This document shows, in pieces, positions 29,345 to 41,324 of a DNA stretch of 64,000 nucleotides; positions within the stretch are counted from its first letter, which is position 1; each line of letters starts with the position of its first letter. The DNA is from Liriodendron chinense (Eukaryota; Streptophyta; Magnoliopsida; Magnoliales; Magnoliaceae). The DNA is taken from contig ML058460.1 of assembly GCA_003013855.2 (NCBI GenBank), positions 558,001-622,000 of the forward strand. The letters run 5' to 3'. Below the pieces are notes generated by a model. The model had not been told where the DNA came from. It saw only the letters and a program-made list of their open reading frames with translations, and made no database searches. A program made the position numbers and the translations under genes.

Positions 29345-31477
29345 GTTATGTTTTAAATTGTAGATGAAGTTTACCGATACGGATTGTGTCCTTCCCTGGC
29401 CTGCTGGGACGGATTGCATCCACTTGATCATTGGATGCCTCATTCTTGGTCTCGTGCCTTCCACATATTTGCCTTCCACATATTTGCCTGGACGCAATCT
29501 AATCTGTATGACGCAATCAGCATTTAAGTTTCACACCTAAAAAGATATTATCATACATAATAGAACACAATGATTAATACACTCATTGTGTTGTGTGAGG
29601 CCTATCATAATGTATATTGTACGTCCCATGCATTCCCCCCAAAAACATAAAGACAAAAAAAGAAGTTTGATTGATCATTTAAAGGACCAACAAGAGAAAA
29701 GGATGAGATGTCCACCATTAAAAACTTCTATATTACATTTGGGCTTCTTATTATGGTTGGAGGATATCTAATCTGTCTAGTGGTTGCGTTCCTTAATATT
29801 ATCTTAGGACCCACAAGTCCTTTTTTTTAAAATTGATTCCTCAATTTTGAAGGAATTTATTACCTCAAACTCTATCTAAGATGAATCCTTGCTTTACACA
29901 TTATAAAGGCATTATAAGTTAGTTAAATTCATTTGATTACCCGTAAATAAATTATCACTTAAAGCACTGTACTTGAAATTCTCTTTAAAGTGTGGAGTGT
30001 TTACCACTTAAAGTTAACTAGCACCAAACAACCCCCTCCAAAGTTGCTAGGAATTATATATTTATATATAATATATTTTTCATATATTTTAGGAAAGGGA
30101 CGTGACTCGGCCGAGTCAGACTCATCCAGTATGACGCGACTTGGTACAAATGAATCGGTTTCGTGTCTCCAGATCATCTTGATTCTGGGGTGACAGATGA
30201 GGTTGCATGTTGAACGGCTTGGATCTTGCATTCAAAATACCTGTATTGGCACGTGCTGAATATCACATGCGACCTACTAGTCATCTTTGCTGATTTCGAC
30301 CGAAACACCATGGCGGGAGTGCTCTCTCTCTCTCTCTGCATTTCCAAAGGTCAGCACTCATCCATTGCTTTCCTCTTTTTTCCCTTCCTTTCCACCAATT
30401 CAACCATTTCTTTCATCCTCATTCCCCAATTACCCCTAATTCCATTGATTAGGCTTTTGAATTTAAAGATCTCAAATCCCTTTCGTTTCTTTCATCGAAA
30501 TCCAGATATACTTAGATGACGGAATGGAAAGTGGGATGAATGAGCTTTTCATAGAGTCCAACATGCCTTAAATTGATAAAATATCTCCTATAATATTCCT
30601 TAATTACGTATGTATGGAACGCCCGCAGTAAAGCTTCATTGGAAGCACCATCAAATCAAACTGCTATTGTTAGTTTCTCGTTTCTTGATTAATCAGTCTA
30701 TTTTGGGGCAACCAAACGCATCCCTAATAAATTGGAAATAACCAAATCGTGGTTTCTTTAACTTTCCTATTGAGGTTCTTGTTTTTGAATTGCAACTGGT
30801 ATACTCAAGTTGAATGTGAAAGAATCAGGACTGCAATTTGAGGTCTAATTCAAGGAAACATTATCAACTATTGTCATTGCTTCTCAATTAAACTGAATGT
30901 TTGCGATTCAATTCACTTTTACATCCAAACGCAGCTAACTAGCTCAACCCAGAAATAAAATTCACAATATTGCTGTTAGATACAATACTACAAATATGTC
31001 TGTATGCAATGGTACTTTTTGGATGCTTAACTTAATTGGACTTCAATAATTCAATTCAATGAAGTGGAAATGATCAAAGTGGGTTGGATTCGCTCCATTC
31101 CTAAGAGTGCGTAGCCCCCAAGTTGAAGGTACGAAATTCTCAGTTCCAATTTGAAATGCTTGGATTTGGAATTAGGGTGTAGTAGTCATTATGATCGAAA
31201 ATCTTGCGAGCTTGCGTCAGCCATTTTTATTCTGTATCGAACTGGATTGTTGTGATTTGGTTCAACTGAGCATCCCAAGTCCAAATGTGTCCTAAATAGC
31301 TGTGCTTGCAATTACTTCCGCTAGTGATGGTGTCTTGCCCTTTGCCCGATACTGTTGTTTTGCTATAAAACTCTAGGAGTTCTTCTCCACCTTTCACTCT
31401 TCTGTCATGCATGTATGAATCTGTACCTTCAGTTCATCCTGACAAGATGCCCAAACAAGATTCTTACATGGGAGAAC
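29345..31477. other. Intergenic, no supported gene
   Basis: A weak possibility is a first exon at 30310-30348 (ATG GCG GGA GTG CTC, ending aaag/gtcagc), since a short CT run and splice-like donor follow an ATG. Nothing downstream can be joined to it with confidence. Confidence 0.35.
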
Positions 31478-32055
31478 TAGGGGTGGCAATGGGACAGGTC
31501 GACCCATGGGTCAATTGGCCCAACTTGCTTCTGAGCTAGGTTCAGGCCAGGTCTGGTCAGGTCAGGCTCAGGCTCAGGCCAAAAAAGTATCCCATTTAGA
31601 TTAATGGGTCAGGCTCGGGTTTAGGCCAATCCGACCCAACCTTACCCGACCATAACCCAAAATAAAAGTACCCCTATATACACGTGTGATTGTTCTTCTG
31701 TGCAAATGAGATAACACATACACGTGTCATTAAAAAACCCACTCTCATAAGCATGTAATAGTGAGCTCCATAAACATGAAAACTCCAAGAATAGTGAAGA
31801 AGCCTAATATAAAAGATTAAAGTTATTATATGAGTCGGGTTGGCCGAGTAGGTTGAGCCCGACCTGACTGCAATTAAATGGGTCAGGTTGGGTCGGGTTC
31901 TAGCTCTAGAGATTTTAAGCGGGTTGGATTGGGTCACTGGGTAATGGGTAGCGGGTTGGGATAGGGCCAGATTTCTTGGCCCATCTATTATTAAACGGGT
32001 CGGGCTTGGGTAGACTTCAACCTGGACAGAACCCGACCTATTGCTAGGCCCAGGG
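31478..32055. repeat. Low-complexity GGGTCGGGTT-type dispersed repeat
   Basis: Starts ctaggggtggcaatggg and ends cctattgctaggcccagg, a weak inverted pair. Inside are repeated gggtc/gacccg motifs, a type often found in plant genomes as non-autonomous DNA transposons. Limits are approximate. Confidence 0.45.
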
Positions 32056-32265
32056 TGAAACCCATATGCTCCTATAATTCTCAGAAATTGCTTGTTTTTG
32101 GAACTTCACTATAGGTACTCTCAAAATTGACTAAATAACTTCTCTAAATCTTCATAGAATTTAGACATTTAAGTTATATTTTTTGAAGTCATGTGCATTG
32201 ACAGAAATAGAAGCTAAACTCCAAGAGGGCAGCATTCTAGGATACCCAGATACTACTAGTGTCAG

Positions 32266-32750
32266 CCATAGTTCTAAAAACTTGCTCAGTCAACTCAAAA
32301 CTCGGCCAAGTCAACTTCAACTGCACGAGATTTCAAGCTGAGTCACAGAGAAACTTGGAAGTGGATATCTCTTGATCCCGACTCAGGAAGACTTGTCGAC
32401 TTGACTTAACCACTCAATTGAATCGACATGACTCGAGGTGGCTTGAACTGAGTCACTTGGGGAGTCACAGCGTAAACATTAATAAAATTTGAAGAGGGGA
32501 GGGAGCAAATCTAAACTGTCGACTGCATCGACTGTCAGAGATGGGACTTAACCAGTATGGAATCTAGTCATTTGTCGAAAGTTTTTGTATTTTACATTAC
32601 TAAGAGGAACTCAATCTATATTAAATAGATGCCAATATTACTGATATTTTTAAATTCTAATTATTAAATATCGAGTCAAGCCGGGTCGAGTCTTTGAATC
32701 CACCCTACCAGCTGAATATTGAGTTGAGTTTTTGGGTTTTTGAACTATGG
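32266..32750. mobile_element. TIR element (MITE), about 485 bases
   Basis: The left end ccatagttctaaaaact and the reversed right end ccatagttcaaaaaccc form terminal inverted repeats of about 30 bases with mismatches. Flanks tgtcag (left) and tatcag (right) may be a decayed target duplication. The interior is rich in actcag/gagtca motifs. Confidence 0.6.
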
Positions 32751-33815
32751 TATCAGCACAATACAAACACTCACTGGCCCAATGACTATTCGGACACTTG
32801 TCGGACATTGTTCAGCATTGTCCTGTATTTTGAGAAATGACATTACATTTCTGATCATGCTTTGTATCCTTATAGGCACATATCTGTATCTTGCACCATA
32901 TGTGAAAATCAATATCAAAAGTGAAGGGAGGTGCCTTCCCCCACATTATGTACTTCATGAGTTCACATTCCATGCACAAATCCTTCTGGTGTTTGCATGA
33001 TGTTGTTCTCTCTTATTAATAAACTCAGATCAATGTAAACTTAGTACTTGTTGGGATGTTTTTGATAATTACTAACAGTATACTATTCTTTCTCTGCACA
33101 GTTTTGTTTCAGATGTTTACATATGCAGGTTTATTTATTTATTTACTTGTGCTTGGTTTCTGATACCATGCCCCTTTATCCCTGATTTCTAATAATCTTA
33201 AATAACAATCCTTTATGTTACAATTAGGCTTTCTCCTGATTATATATTGGTATTTAACTTCTTCTTCTTTTGGTCTGCTACTTGACCAACAGGCTGACCT
33301 CACAAAAGAGAAATTCCAGGTATGAGGTCTGCCAACAGGACATCATGTGGGAAGGAGAGCTGTGACTGTCTTTAAGCTGGAACACAATCTTAATGTGATA
33401 GGAAGGCGCCAAGAATTCAAATCAGAACCTGACGTTCTTGACCCTTGACCCAATAAATTTGTTATGACTTGAGAGCGCATCGATTTGGTGTTTTTGCAAT
33501 TTACCTGATAATATTTGTATCTATTTGCTTTAAGCCTATATGCTTTCATGCTTATTGAACTAAGTTATTGGATTCACTGACATCTATTTTATTGTTCTGA
33601 ATATGGCCAACACTATATTAGATTGGCTGGTAGTGATATTCGATGCCCCTCTTGCTTGAGCTGTCGTTTTTGGAGTCCATATAGATGGTAGGTTCTTGAG
33701 TTCTTATTTCATTTAAATGTCATTTCCCCCCTTTTCTGAGTTTCATGGTAAAAAAATCATGTTGCTTTATTTTGTGATTCAATGGCATCTCGTTTTTAAG
33801 TCCATGTAGCAATCA
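32751..33815. other. Unassigned; contains a protein-like frame at 33293-33448
   Basis: From 33293 the plus strand reads ADLTKEKFQV, one stop at 33323, then GLPTGHHVGRRAVTVFKLEH and on to a stop at 33446. Composition looks protein-like, and an ag/gctgac acceptor-like junction precedes it. I do not recognise the family; it may be a gene relic. Confidence 0.3.
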
Positions 33816-33847
33816 TCCTTTACCAACTATTTTGTGATGCTTCATCC

Positions 33848-34048
33848 TGATAGACAGCAAAGTCCTACACAAGTTCCAGATTGAAGGGTTTCTCTACCAA
33901 ACCCTCAAGAAAAGAATCAACTACATATTAGAAACAAAGTGCAAGAATACCCCTTCACAAAGAGGAACAACCCAACATATGGCAGGGGCAAAAAGGGAAA
34001 AAAGGAAAACAATACACTTATATCCACATAAGCATACATTAGTTAACA
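33848..34048 (-). repeat. copia 3' LTR, antisense in composite
   Basis: On the minus strand it runs from tgttaactaatg to gtctatca (201 bases) and is preceded by the PPT tttgaggggggg. The partner LTR is missing. Confidence 0.75.
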
Positions 34049-34089
34049 CCCCCCCTCAAACTAAGGCAGGTGATCCACCAGCATGAGTT

Positions 34090-35103
34090 TGGAGACTAGG
34101 AAGGAGTGGCAAGCTAAGGGTAGTGTCTTGGTGAGAATATCAGGCAAGCTGATCCTGGAACGCCACATGAGGAAGGGAGATGATACCGGATTGATATTTC
34201 TCGCGGGTGAAGTGGCAATCAACCTCTATGTGTTTCGTTCTCTCATGAAAGACAAGGTTGGAGGCAATATGAATGGCACTGATGTTATCGACATGAAGAG
34301 GAGTTGGGGTCAAGAGATGAACCCCAAGACCAGAAAGAAGCCTACGGAGCCACACAATCTTACTGCACGTAGCAGACATCACACGGTACTCAGACTTAAT
34401 GCTGGACTTAGAGACCATGGGTTGCTTCTTGCACTTCCAAGAGACGAGAAGAGCCAAGGAACATGCAATACCCGGTGGTAGACCGGCGAGTAACTGCGCA
34501 TCCTGCCCAATCAGCATCAGAATAGGCCCGAAGCTCCAACGAAGCACTGGAAGAGAAAAATATAGATCGGTCCATGGTCCCATGTAAGTACCGGATGATC
34601 CGAAGAACAACAGTCATATGCAGAGTGCGAGGCGCTGAGACAAATTGACTGACAACTTGAACAGCGTAAGCAATGTCGGGGCGAGTCATCGTCAAATATA
34701 TTAGACTACCCACTAAGCGACGGTAAAGAGTAGGCTGCTCCAGCAAGTCCCCATCGTTACGGCCATATTAAACATTTAGTTCCATGGGAGTTTGAGAGGA
34801 TTTTTGATCCGTCAATTGAGCCATAACAATGAGGTCTCGAGTATATTTACGTTGGCTTACAAGAATCCCACATTCAGAATGCGATATTTCAAGTCCCAAG
34901 AAATAGGTGAGAGGACCCAAGTCCTTCATTTTGAAGGAAGAGGAGAGAACCGTCTGACGGTCGGTAATCCCAGCCGAATCACTGCCAGTCAATATGAGAT
35001 CATCAACATAGACAAGAACAATGACCAGGCCCCGAGAGGTAGTGCGTATAAATAAGGAGGGATCGCAACCATTCTGAGAGAAACCAGCATCAACAACTAC
35101 ATC
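34090..35103 (-). pseudogene. copia RT/RNase H fragment
   Basis: From 35103 downward: RT with LVIVLVYVDDLILTGSDS and MKDLGPLTYFLGLEISHS, then LYRRLVGSLIYLTMTRPDI, ELRAYSDADWAGC and HVDNISAIHIASNLVFHER of RNase H. One stop near 34770 and a frameshift near 34440 break the frame. Gag, protease, integrase and the N-terminal half of RT are absent. It is closest in this window to the copia at 40863. Confidence 0.85.
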
Positions 35104-35214
35104 ATGGAACCAAATGTTCAATATGGCCATGATGATGGGGACTTGCTGGAGCAGCCTCCTCTTTACCATCGCTTAGTGGGTAGTCTAGTATATTTGATGA
35201 TGAATCGCCCCGAC
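35104..35214 (+). pseudogene. copia scrap in sense orientation
   Basis: Reads NVQYGHDDGDLLEQPPLY then HRLVGSLVYLMMNRPD, the same copia protein region that lies antisense at about 34670-34790. It adjoins the antisense fragment head to head, with an ATGG shared at the junction. Confidence 0.8.
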
Positions 35215-36767
35215 CTGTCCAATATCAATTCGAGAGAAAGTGGAGCGGTTGGTTGATATCTTCAGGTGTGTAGCTGGTGCGCTTCCGGCTACTTTTGTGT
35301 GATTTCCACTTTGTGTGGATAAACCAGCAAAGCATTTGTGGGATAAGGTGGTGGAAAGAGTTGAGCAGATGCTAGCAAGATGGAGAAGTAGATATCTTTC
35401 CCTTAGTGTTCGTTTCACTTTGATTAAAGCATCTTTGTCCAACCTTCCTGTTAACTGCATGTTGTTTTTCAAATGTCTGGTGTTAGTAATTTCAAGACTT
35501 GAGAAGCTTAGGCAAGATTTTTTGTGGCAAGGAGCAGAGGAAAAAAAAAGCTTCACCTTCTTAGTTGGAATGAGGTTCGCAAGCCATATAAGGCAGGAGG
35601 GGTGGGAATTAAGGACCTCAAGTCTATGAATACTGCGTTGCTCGGGAAATGGCTTTGGAGGTTTGGGGAGGAGGACGAGGCCTTTTGGAAAGAGGTTCTT
35701 ATATGCAAATACGGCCTCTCGACGGGGGGATAGGGGATGAGAATTGTCTCTTTATAGGGCCTCAACATTGTGGTAAGGAGTCTCATCAGTCAAGGAGGCT
35801 TTCTTGCAAGGAGTAGGGTTCTCTTTGGGCAATGATGAAAAATTCAGATTTTGGGATGATGAGTGGGTGGGGTCTTACGTGTCAAAAGATGAGTTTCCCT
35901 CCATCTTTAGCTTGGTGTTGGATCCTTCTGTTTTTGTGGAAAATTGTTTCTCTCGCATTGGATGGGCGGTAGTATGGAATCCCCTTGTAGGCGCTTCCCT
36001 CACGATGAGGAAGTGGAAGACTATGCTGCCCTCTTGGAGTGTATACATCTATTTGCTCCTAATGAAGTTGAAATAGACAAATGGGTGTGGAAAGTTGATA
36101 GTTCTGACTGTTTCTCGGTGAAATCTTTTTTCCCCCTTCTAGGCAGGTCAGTGTATCCCGTTGAGGAGGATTGCGCTAGATTTGTCTGGTCCTACTCCGT
36201 TTCCCCGAAGATAGCCACATTCAGATGGCTAGTGGGTAGGAGAAAAGTCCTTACTATTGATAACTTGAGAAAAATGGCTACGGTTATCCCGAACATTTGT
36301 TGCATGTGTATGTAAGATGGGGAGTTAGAGGATCACCTATTTTTGCATTGTCCCTTTATGACTTCGATCTGGACGGATATCTTCGCTGCTTTCAAATCTG
36401 GTGGACCACGCCGATCTCGGTGGATCGATGCTTGCTTGCTTGGTGTGAGACTTCCAAATCCCTAGATGATTATTTGGAAAATGGCTTTACTCGCAATTTG
36501 GTGGGCGGTTTAGGAGGAAAGAAATGCTTGGTGTTTCAACAACACCAAAAAGTTGGCAGATAGTATCTCCCTTAGAGTTAGATTGCTGGTTTGTGAATGG
36601 GGTTATTTCCGCCCCCAAATTCAAGGGCTGTAATTTGGAATTCTTAGGTGTTTAGCTGGGTCGCTGCCCCGGCGTCCTTGCTTCCCTCTTTCTTTCTTGC
36701 CTTCTGTATTTTGAGCTTTGTGTTTAATAAAATTCGTTATCTTTGGGAAAAAAAAAAAAAAAAAACT
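35215..36767 (+). pseudogene. 5'-truncated L1-type LINE
   Basis: Contains the C-terminal part of a plant L1 ORF2: PISIREKVERLVDIFRCVAG, KHLWDKVVERVEQMLARWRS, WLWRFGEEDEAFWKEVL, then a zf-RVT-type region with FVWSYSVSPKIATFRWLVGR and LRKMATVIPNICCMC. Several stops and shifts break it. It ends with aataaaa and an A-run (36748-36765) followed by the target duplication. The endonuclease and RT core are missing. Confidence 0.88.
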
Positions 36768-36780
36768 TCCTTTACCAACT

Positions 36781-37640
36781 TCTCTAGAAGAGCTACAGGC
36801 CTTCAAAACGGCCTTTGACAGAGAAGGTTGGTTTAAAATGTGCCTATTCCTCTTTGGAATTTTGATATTAGTTAATCTTGATGCGATTGAATCGCATTGT
36901 TATTAGATTGTTAATCATAAACCTAGAATTTTGACGAGGAAGAACCTTCTATAGGTGAGAGCTTTGTGAAGTTCTCTCCACAGCTTTGAGAATCTGAGTT
37001 GCATTGTTAACCAAGTCATTCAATAATACATGTCTAAAATATATACTTGTCCTCTTTTAATAGATTCATGGTCAGTAGGGCATTGTATTTACTTTATTGG
37101 CCCTCAGGGGAGAGCAAAATCTTTTCTTTTTTCCCTCTAAACTTGATATTGAACTGGGCATGCCACACCTTCAGCCTTTGTCTTTTCTTTTTTCCCTCTA
37201 AACTTGATATTGAACTGGGCATGCCACACCTTCAGCCTTTGACTTTAACAGAATCGTTGTTGTCATTCACTTCCTCAAGGAGAGAAAAGACTTTGGTTCT
37301 AATCTCTCCTTTGTAGCTTTTACATATCTTTTTTGTTCTCAAGTTAATATACATGATCTCCCTAAACTTTATATGGAATTTTTATTTTCGATCTCTTTTT
37401 TCTCATGAACTTTGAGAAATGCAAAAACCAATGTATGGGTGCCTTCAGCCTTTGAGCTAATGCAAGATTCACTTTGGCTGTCTTTCAAGAAGATCTTTTG
37501 TTTGCTTGGACACTTCAAATCATGATTCAAGCTGTTTTTTACAATTCTCTGGAAAGGAAGGCACCTCTTTTTTTATAAAAGTAGCAATGTCTAACTTACC
37601 CATGTACTACATGTCACTATTCAAGTGCCCAGTCTTCATG
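36781..37640. other. Intergenic with a 62-base duplication
   Basis: At about 37120-37242 a segment containing cttttttccctctaaacttg and gggcatgccacaccttcagc is present twice in tandem. No gene seen. Confidence 0.6.
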
Positions 37641-37654
37641 ATTGACCCCACCGT

Positions 37655-38480
37655 GTCCGCTTGAAGCGACGATATCCACTTGAAATGACAATATCCACTT
37701 GCATATCCTTTTCAGGCAGCTCCATGATGTGGAACCCACCGTGCTGTAGGAATATGTTGGATGTTGACGTGGAGGAGTATTCACAGCTTCTAGATAGGTT
37801 TACTGTCTCAAATGACAACTCGGTGCAAAAGATAATGGTGTGGCATTGGAGAGATCAAGAGTTTTCACAGTTTGCTCCTTCTATGACTCGTAAGAGGAGC
37901 CTATCCTGAGTGAGGAAGTTGGAAGATTGGGATTTGTCTGGTCTAGCGATGCCCCTCCTAAAGTGACGACATTCACATGGTTGGTGGCAAACAAAAAAAA
38001 AAAAAAAAAAAAATACTGACTATTAACAATCTTCAGAGAAGGGTGATGATCATTCTTAATTGCTACACGTTATGTGTGAAAGGTGCAGAGATGGTTGATC
38101 ATTTATTCATCCATTGTTCATTCTCTTTAAAGGTATGGGAAGGATTTATTGCATTCTTTAGGTCACCCTAGGTGATGGCGAGTTTGATATCATGCTTCCT
38201 TTTAGCATGGTCTAGTGGTGGCATGGGGAAGAAAAGAGGCAAAGTGTTGGAAGTTAATGAAGATGGTGGCAATATGGGCTATTTGGAGGGAAAGGAATGC
38301 ACGACGATTCTAAGACTGATTCCAAAACACAAGCCAATCGGAAGGGAAGGTATCCAAAAGGGAAAAAATGAATTTAATGAGGTGAATTTCTTGCTTAGAG
38401 GATTTTGACCCAAATTATGGGTTGATCCTAGCTAGATTATAAGTTTTGTAAATTTTGTAAATTTGAGCCTCAAGATCCTC
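37655..38480 (+). pseudogene. L1-type LINE remnant
   Basis: Reads EEYSQLLDRFTVSNDNSVQ, then a frame-shifted zf-RVT region with SSDAPPKVTTFTWLVANKKK, an A-run at about 37988-38012, LTINNLQRRVMIILNCYTLC, DHLFIHCSFSLKVW and AIWRERNARR, the end of plant L1 ORF2. It is a 5'-truncated, heavily mutated copy in the same orientation as the one at 35215. Confidence 0.8.
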
Positions 38481-38828
38481 TCTAATAAGAAATTGTCAAT
38501 TCTCCATTCTTTATGAGATTTAGAGATTGTAGATATGGCCATTTCCCTCCATAGTAGGGGCCTCTGGCTTGTTCATAAATGCATACTATGAAGTGGAAGT
38601 CTGAATCTTTGACCCAAGGATATTATTTCTTATGGCTTAGGTACCCTTTTTGTCACTAAAATTTTTTATTAGAGGAGAAGAACAAGCTTGTTAGCCATTA
38701 AGGCAATAGATAAGAGGTTGTGATGCATAAGGCTTTAAGAGCCTTGCTTTGCAAACAAATCCAATGAGGAACTAGCCTTCCTGGAAACAAGATGGATGCA
38801 TGATTGCAACCAATGAGTGTTTTGATAT

Positions 38829-39137
38829 TGTAGATTGATATAGAGAATGAAAGAGGAAGAAAGAATGAAAGGGAAGAAGAGGAGAAAATAGGATGAAAGA
38901 GGACTTAGGGTTGGACATTCCTACCCCCTTGTTAATCTTTTAAAAGATAATACCAAATATGACAAAAGGACCCCTCACTTTTTATAATATGACAAGTACA
39001 CACCAAGTACACTAAATAAGATCAAGTAAATGGACAATATGAATAAAAAATAAAGACAGAGTGGGATGTACGATTATAGTCATACAATCAGCTTGGTGGA
39101 CCGTACAATTGTGTTGCGCAATATATCTACATTGACA
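38829..39137 (-). repeat. Isolated copia LTR
   Basis: On the minus strand it runs tgtcaatgtagatat to atcaatctaca and resembles the LTR at 43143-43426 (shared cactctgtctttattttt, cctcttttcc-type and ctctttcattctc tracts). A PBS-like atatcaaaacac follows, but no internal coding region. Confidence 0.55.
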
Positions 39138-40857
39138 AATACTCTGAACTAAGGAACACCACTTTCAAGGAACCGGAATATCACCAGCCAACCAAGTAAA
39201 GACTGACCTATAATTTCCTTCAACAATAATTGGATCCATAAAGGAGTCAAAAATAACTTTAACCCCTTCCTTGATAGTTCTCAATTCTGGGAGTCACCAT
39301 AACCAGCAAGGTTGGAGGAATTGAGATGTGGAGCTGTTCTCATCTGTAAGCACTCCCCCAAGACCTGCATTTATGGGGTTGCCATTTGAGCTTCCATCTT
39401 CATTAAGTTTCAATCAACCTAGTGGGGGATCCACCGATCAATCTTTCGAAGACATACTGCATGCAATGATAAGCAAGCTCCCTTTTCTTCCTCCATACAA
39501 GTAGTTAATTACCCACAAAATGACATTGCTCAATTTTCCTGTAAGCCTCCTCGAGAATAAACGAGGGAAGATCTCAACCCTTCTCTATTTTTTCGCTTCC
39601 GCTTTGTTAAACCCCACTTCCAATTGGACAAAAGAAGAAAAATGAAATGGACCCTCTTATTCCACTTTTTTCTTGGCTTATATCTTACCTCCTTGTTGTT
39701 CACAGCCATTATCCAATATTTCAGTCCAATGTTAGCACTCCTTGGAAGTTGCTCCTTGGAAATCTTCCCTGATGAAACCTCCTTGCATGCTCTCAATGAT
39801 TTCCACTATTCTTTCTGGCGAAGATGTTGCATTAGTGAAGATGTTTTTGATCCCTTGGTTGTAAGATTCTTCCACCAAGGTACTGCTCCTGCTTCAACCA
39901 AGTGGTTCTAACTCACCTTTGGCTTTTACGTTTGCTATTCTATAGAAACAGGTGCTTCCTTCTCTGCCTCCGAATCCATTATTGTTTCCTTTGCTTTGTG
40001 CAACTATGATTGGCCTTTTCTTTCCATTTCCTCCAAAAGATTGCAGAAGGAAGCATCGTCCTTATATTATGCCTCCCTTTACATTACTGATCTGTGGAGC
40101 TACCATATTATGGCTGCCTACATCACAAGCAAGTGAAATGTAAAGGTCTTTGTGATTCTTCACTCCCTTATATTGTATGAATGTTATTCTTCTAAGGGTA
40201 GGGGGAGCCCTCAAGTGAGATGTATAAATGATTAGACGTTGCTGCTGATATAAAGCTGGAAAAGGAAAGCCATTTTTAGTTCTCTACTTGATTCTAGTAT
40301 AGACTTTGTTCTGAGAAAAAGACAAGGGTCTGGATTTGTGTTATCATACCTGTATTTCATTTCCTCCTGAAGCTGTCCTTTCCATCTCTTTTGAGAAGCC
40401 TTCTCTGTGTATTTCACCAGTCTCTCCATTTGTCTGCAATTTGATAGAGTCATACAGGTTATTTTGTTGGTTGAAGCTTCTAGTGTAGGAAGTTTATTTG
40501 GTACCTTATCACCAATGTAGTTTCCAAGGTGGATATTGGTAGATGATGTGGTTTCCATTCTCTTCCTATGTATTGAGTGTGATTAGATTTTTCTGGAATT
40601 GGGTAGTTTTCAAACCAAGAGCTGGCGAAAAGAGTGAGTAATTTGTCTGCAGGAAACAAATGACCTTTGTGAAGAATGGGTCCTGGAATCTTTCATCCCC
40701 CTCACGCAAAAGACATGAAACGCGAGCCTCCAATATTGGAAAGGTGAAAAATGACTTGCTATTTATTTATTTATTTTGCACATAGTGCATTTACTGTTGG
40801 CTCTTGTTGCAGTGTGTTCTGTTTCAATTGCACCCGTTCTCTGATATGGAGCACATT
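39138..40857. other. Intergenic, no supported gene
   Basis: Several short ORFs on both strands show no family features. Possible old LINE remnants around 39530-40140 could not be confirmed. Confidence 0.4.
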
Positions 40858-40862
40858 GACCC

Positions 40863-41078
40863 TGATAGTATGGTTGGATGGCCGTAGTTGTGGGGCCCTG
40901 GCCCTACTCATATATAGTGTATTTTCCTGTACATGTTCAGCCTTTTTCCCTTTTCTGCCCCTGGACTCATATTGAGTCTTTCTCTCTTATATAGGGGTAT
41001 TTCTGTAACTTTCAGATATTTTTATATATTTGCTCTCTCTCCCTTGTTAGGGGGAACTTCATTCTCAATAGGCTATCA
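40863..41078 (+). repeat. copia 5' LTR
   Basis: Short LTR with TATA-like catatatagtg and ttatatagggg tracts and a CT-rich segment near its end. Confidence 0.92.
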
Positions 41079-41093
41079 TGGTATCATAGCAGG
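41079..41093 (+). other. copia primer-binding site
   Basis: tggtatcatagcagg, close to the initiator-Met tRNA complement, abutting the LTR. Confidence 0.85.
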
Positions 41094-41324
41094 ACGTCCG
41101 GGGTTCAAGTCCCGGGATTTGCAAAATTCGGTATTATAGGGCATCCGGTATTATATCAGCCCAGAGTATCACGTGCGGGGCCAGTATACCGCCCGCACGT
41201 GGGGGGAGGTGTTAGAGGCGTTAGCAAACCCCCTGATATACATTGTTCTGTCGTTCCCTAACAACTCGAGCTTTTAGTGCAACTGGTCAGTAACATGGTC
41301 AGCAACTGATGTACATTGTTGGAA

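Larger units (their letters stand above)
33816..36780 (+). mobile_element. Composite L1/copia insertion framed by 13-bp direct repeats
   Basis: tcctttaccaact occurs at 33816-33828 and again at 36768-36780, directly after a poly(A) run, as an L1 target-site duplication should. Between them are 19 unassigned bases, an antisense copia 3' end (33848 to about 35103), a sense copia scrap (35104 to about 35214), and a 5'-truncated L1 (about 35215-36767). Confidence 0.75.

Noticed and set aside
30226..30519. 97-residue ORF starting in a CT-rich tract
   Set aside because: A possible first exon was considered, but no following exon joins it and the sequence matches no family I know.
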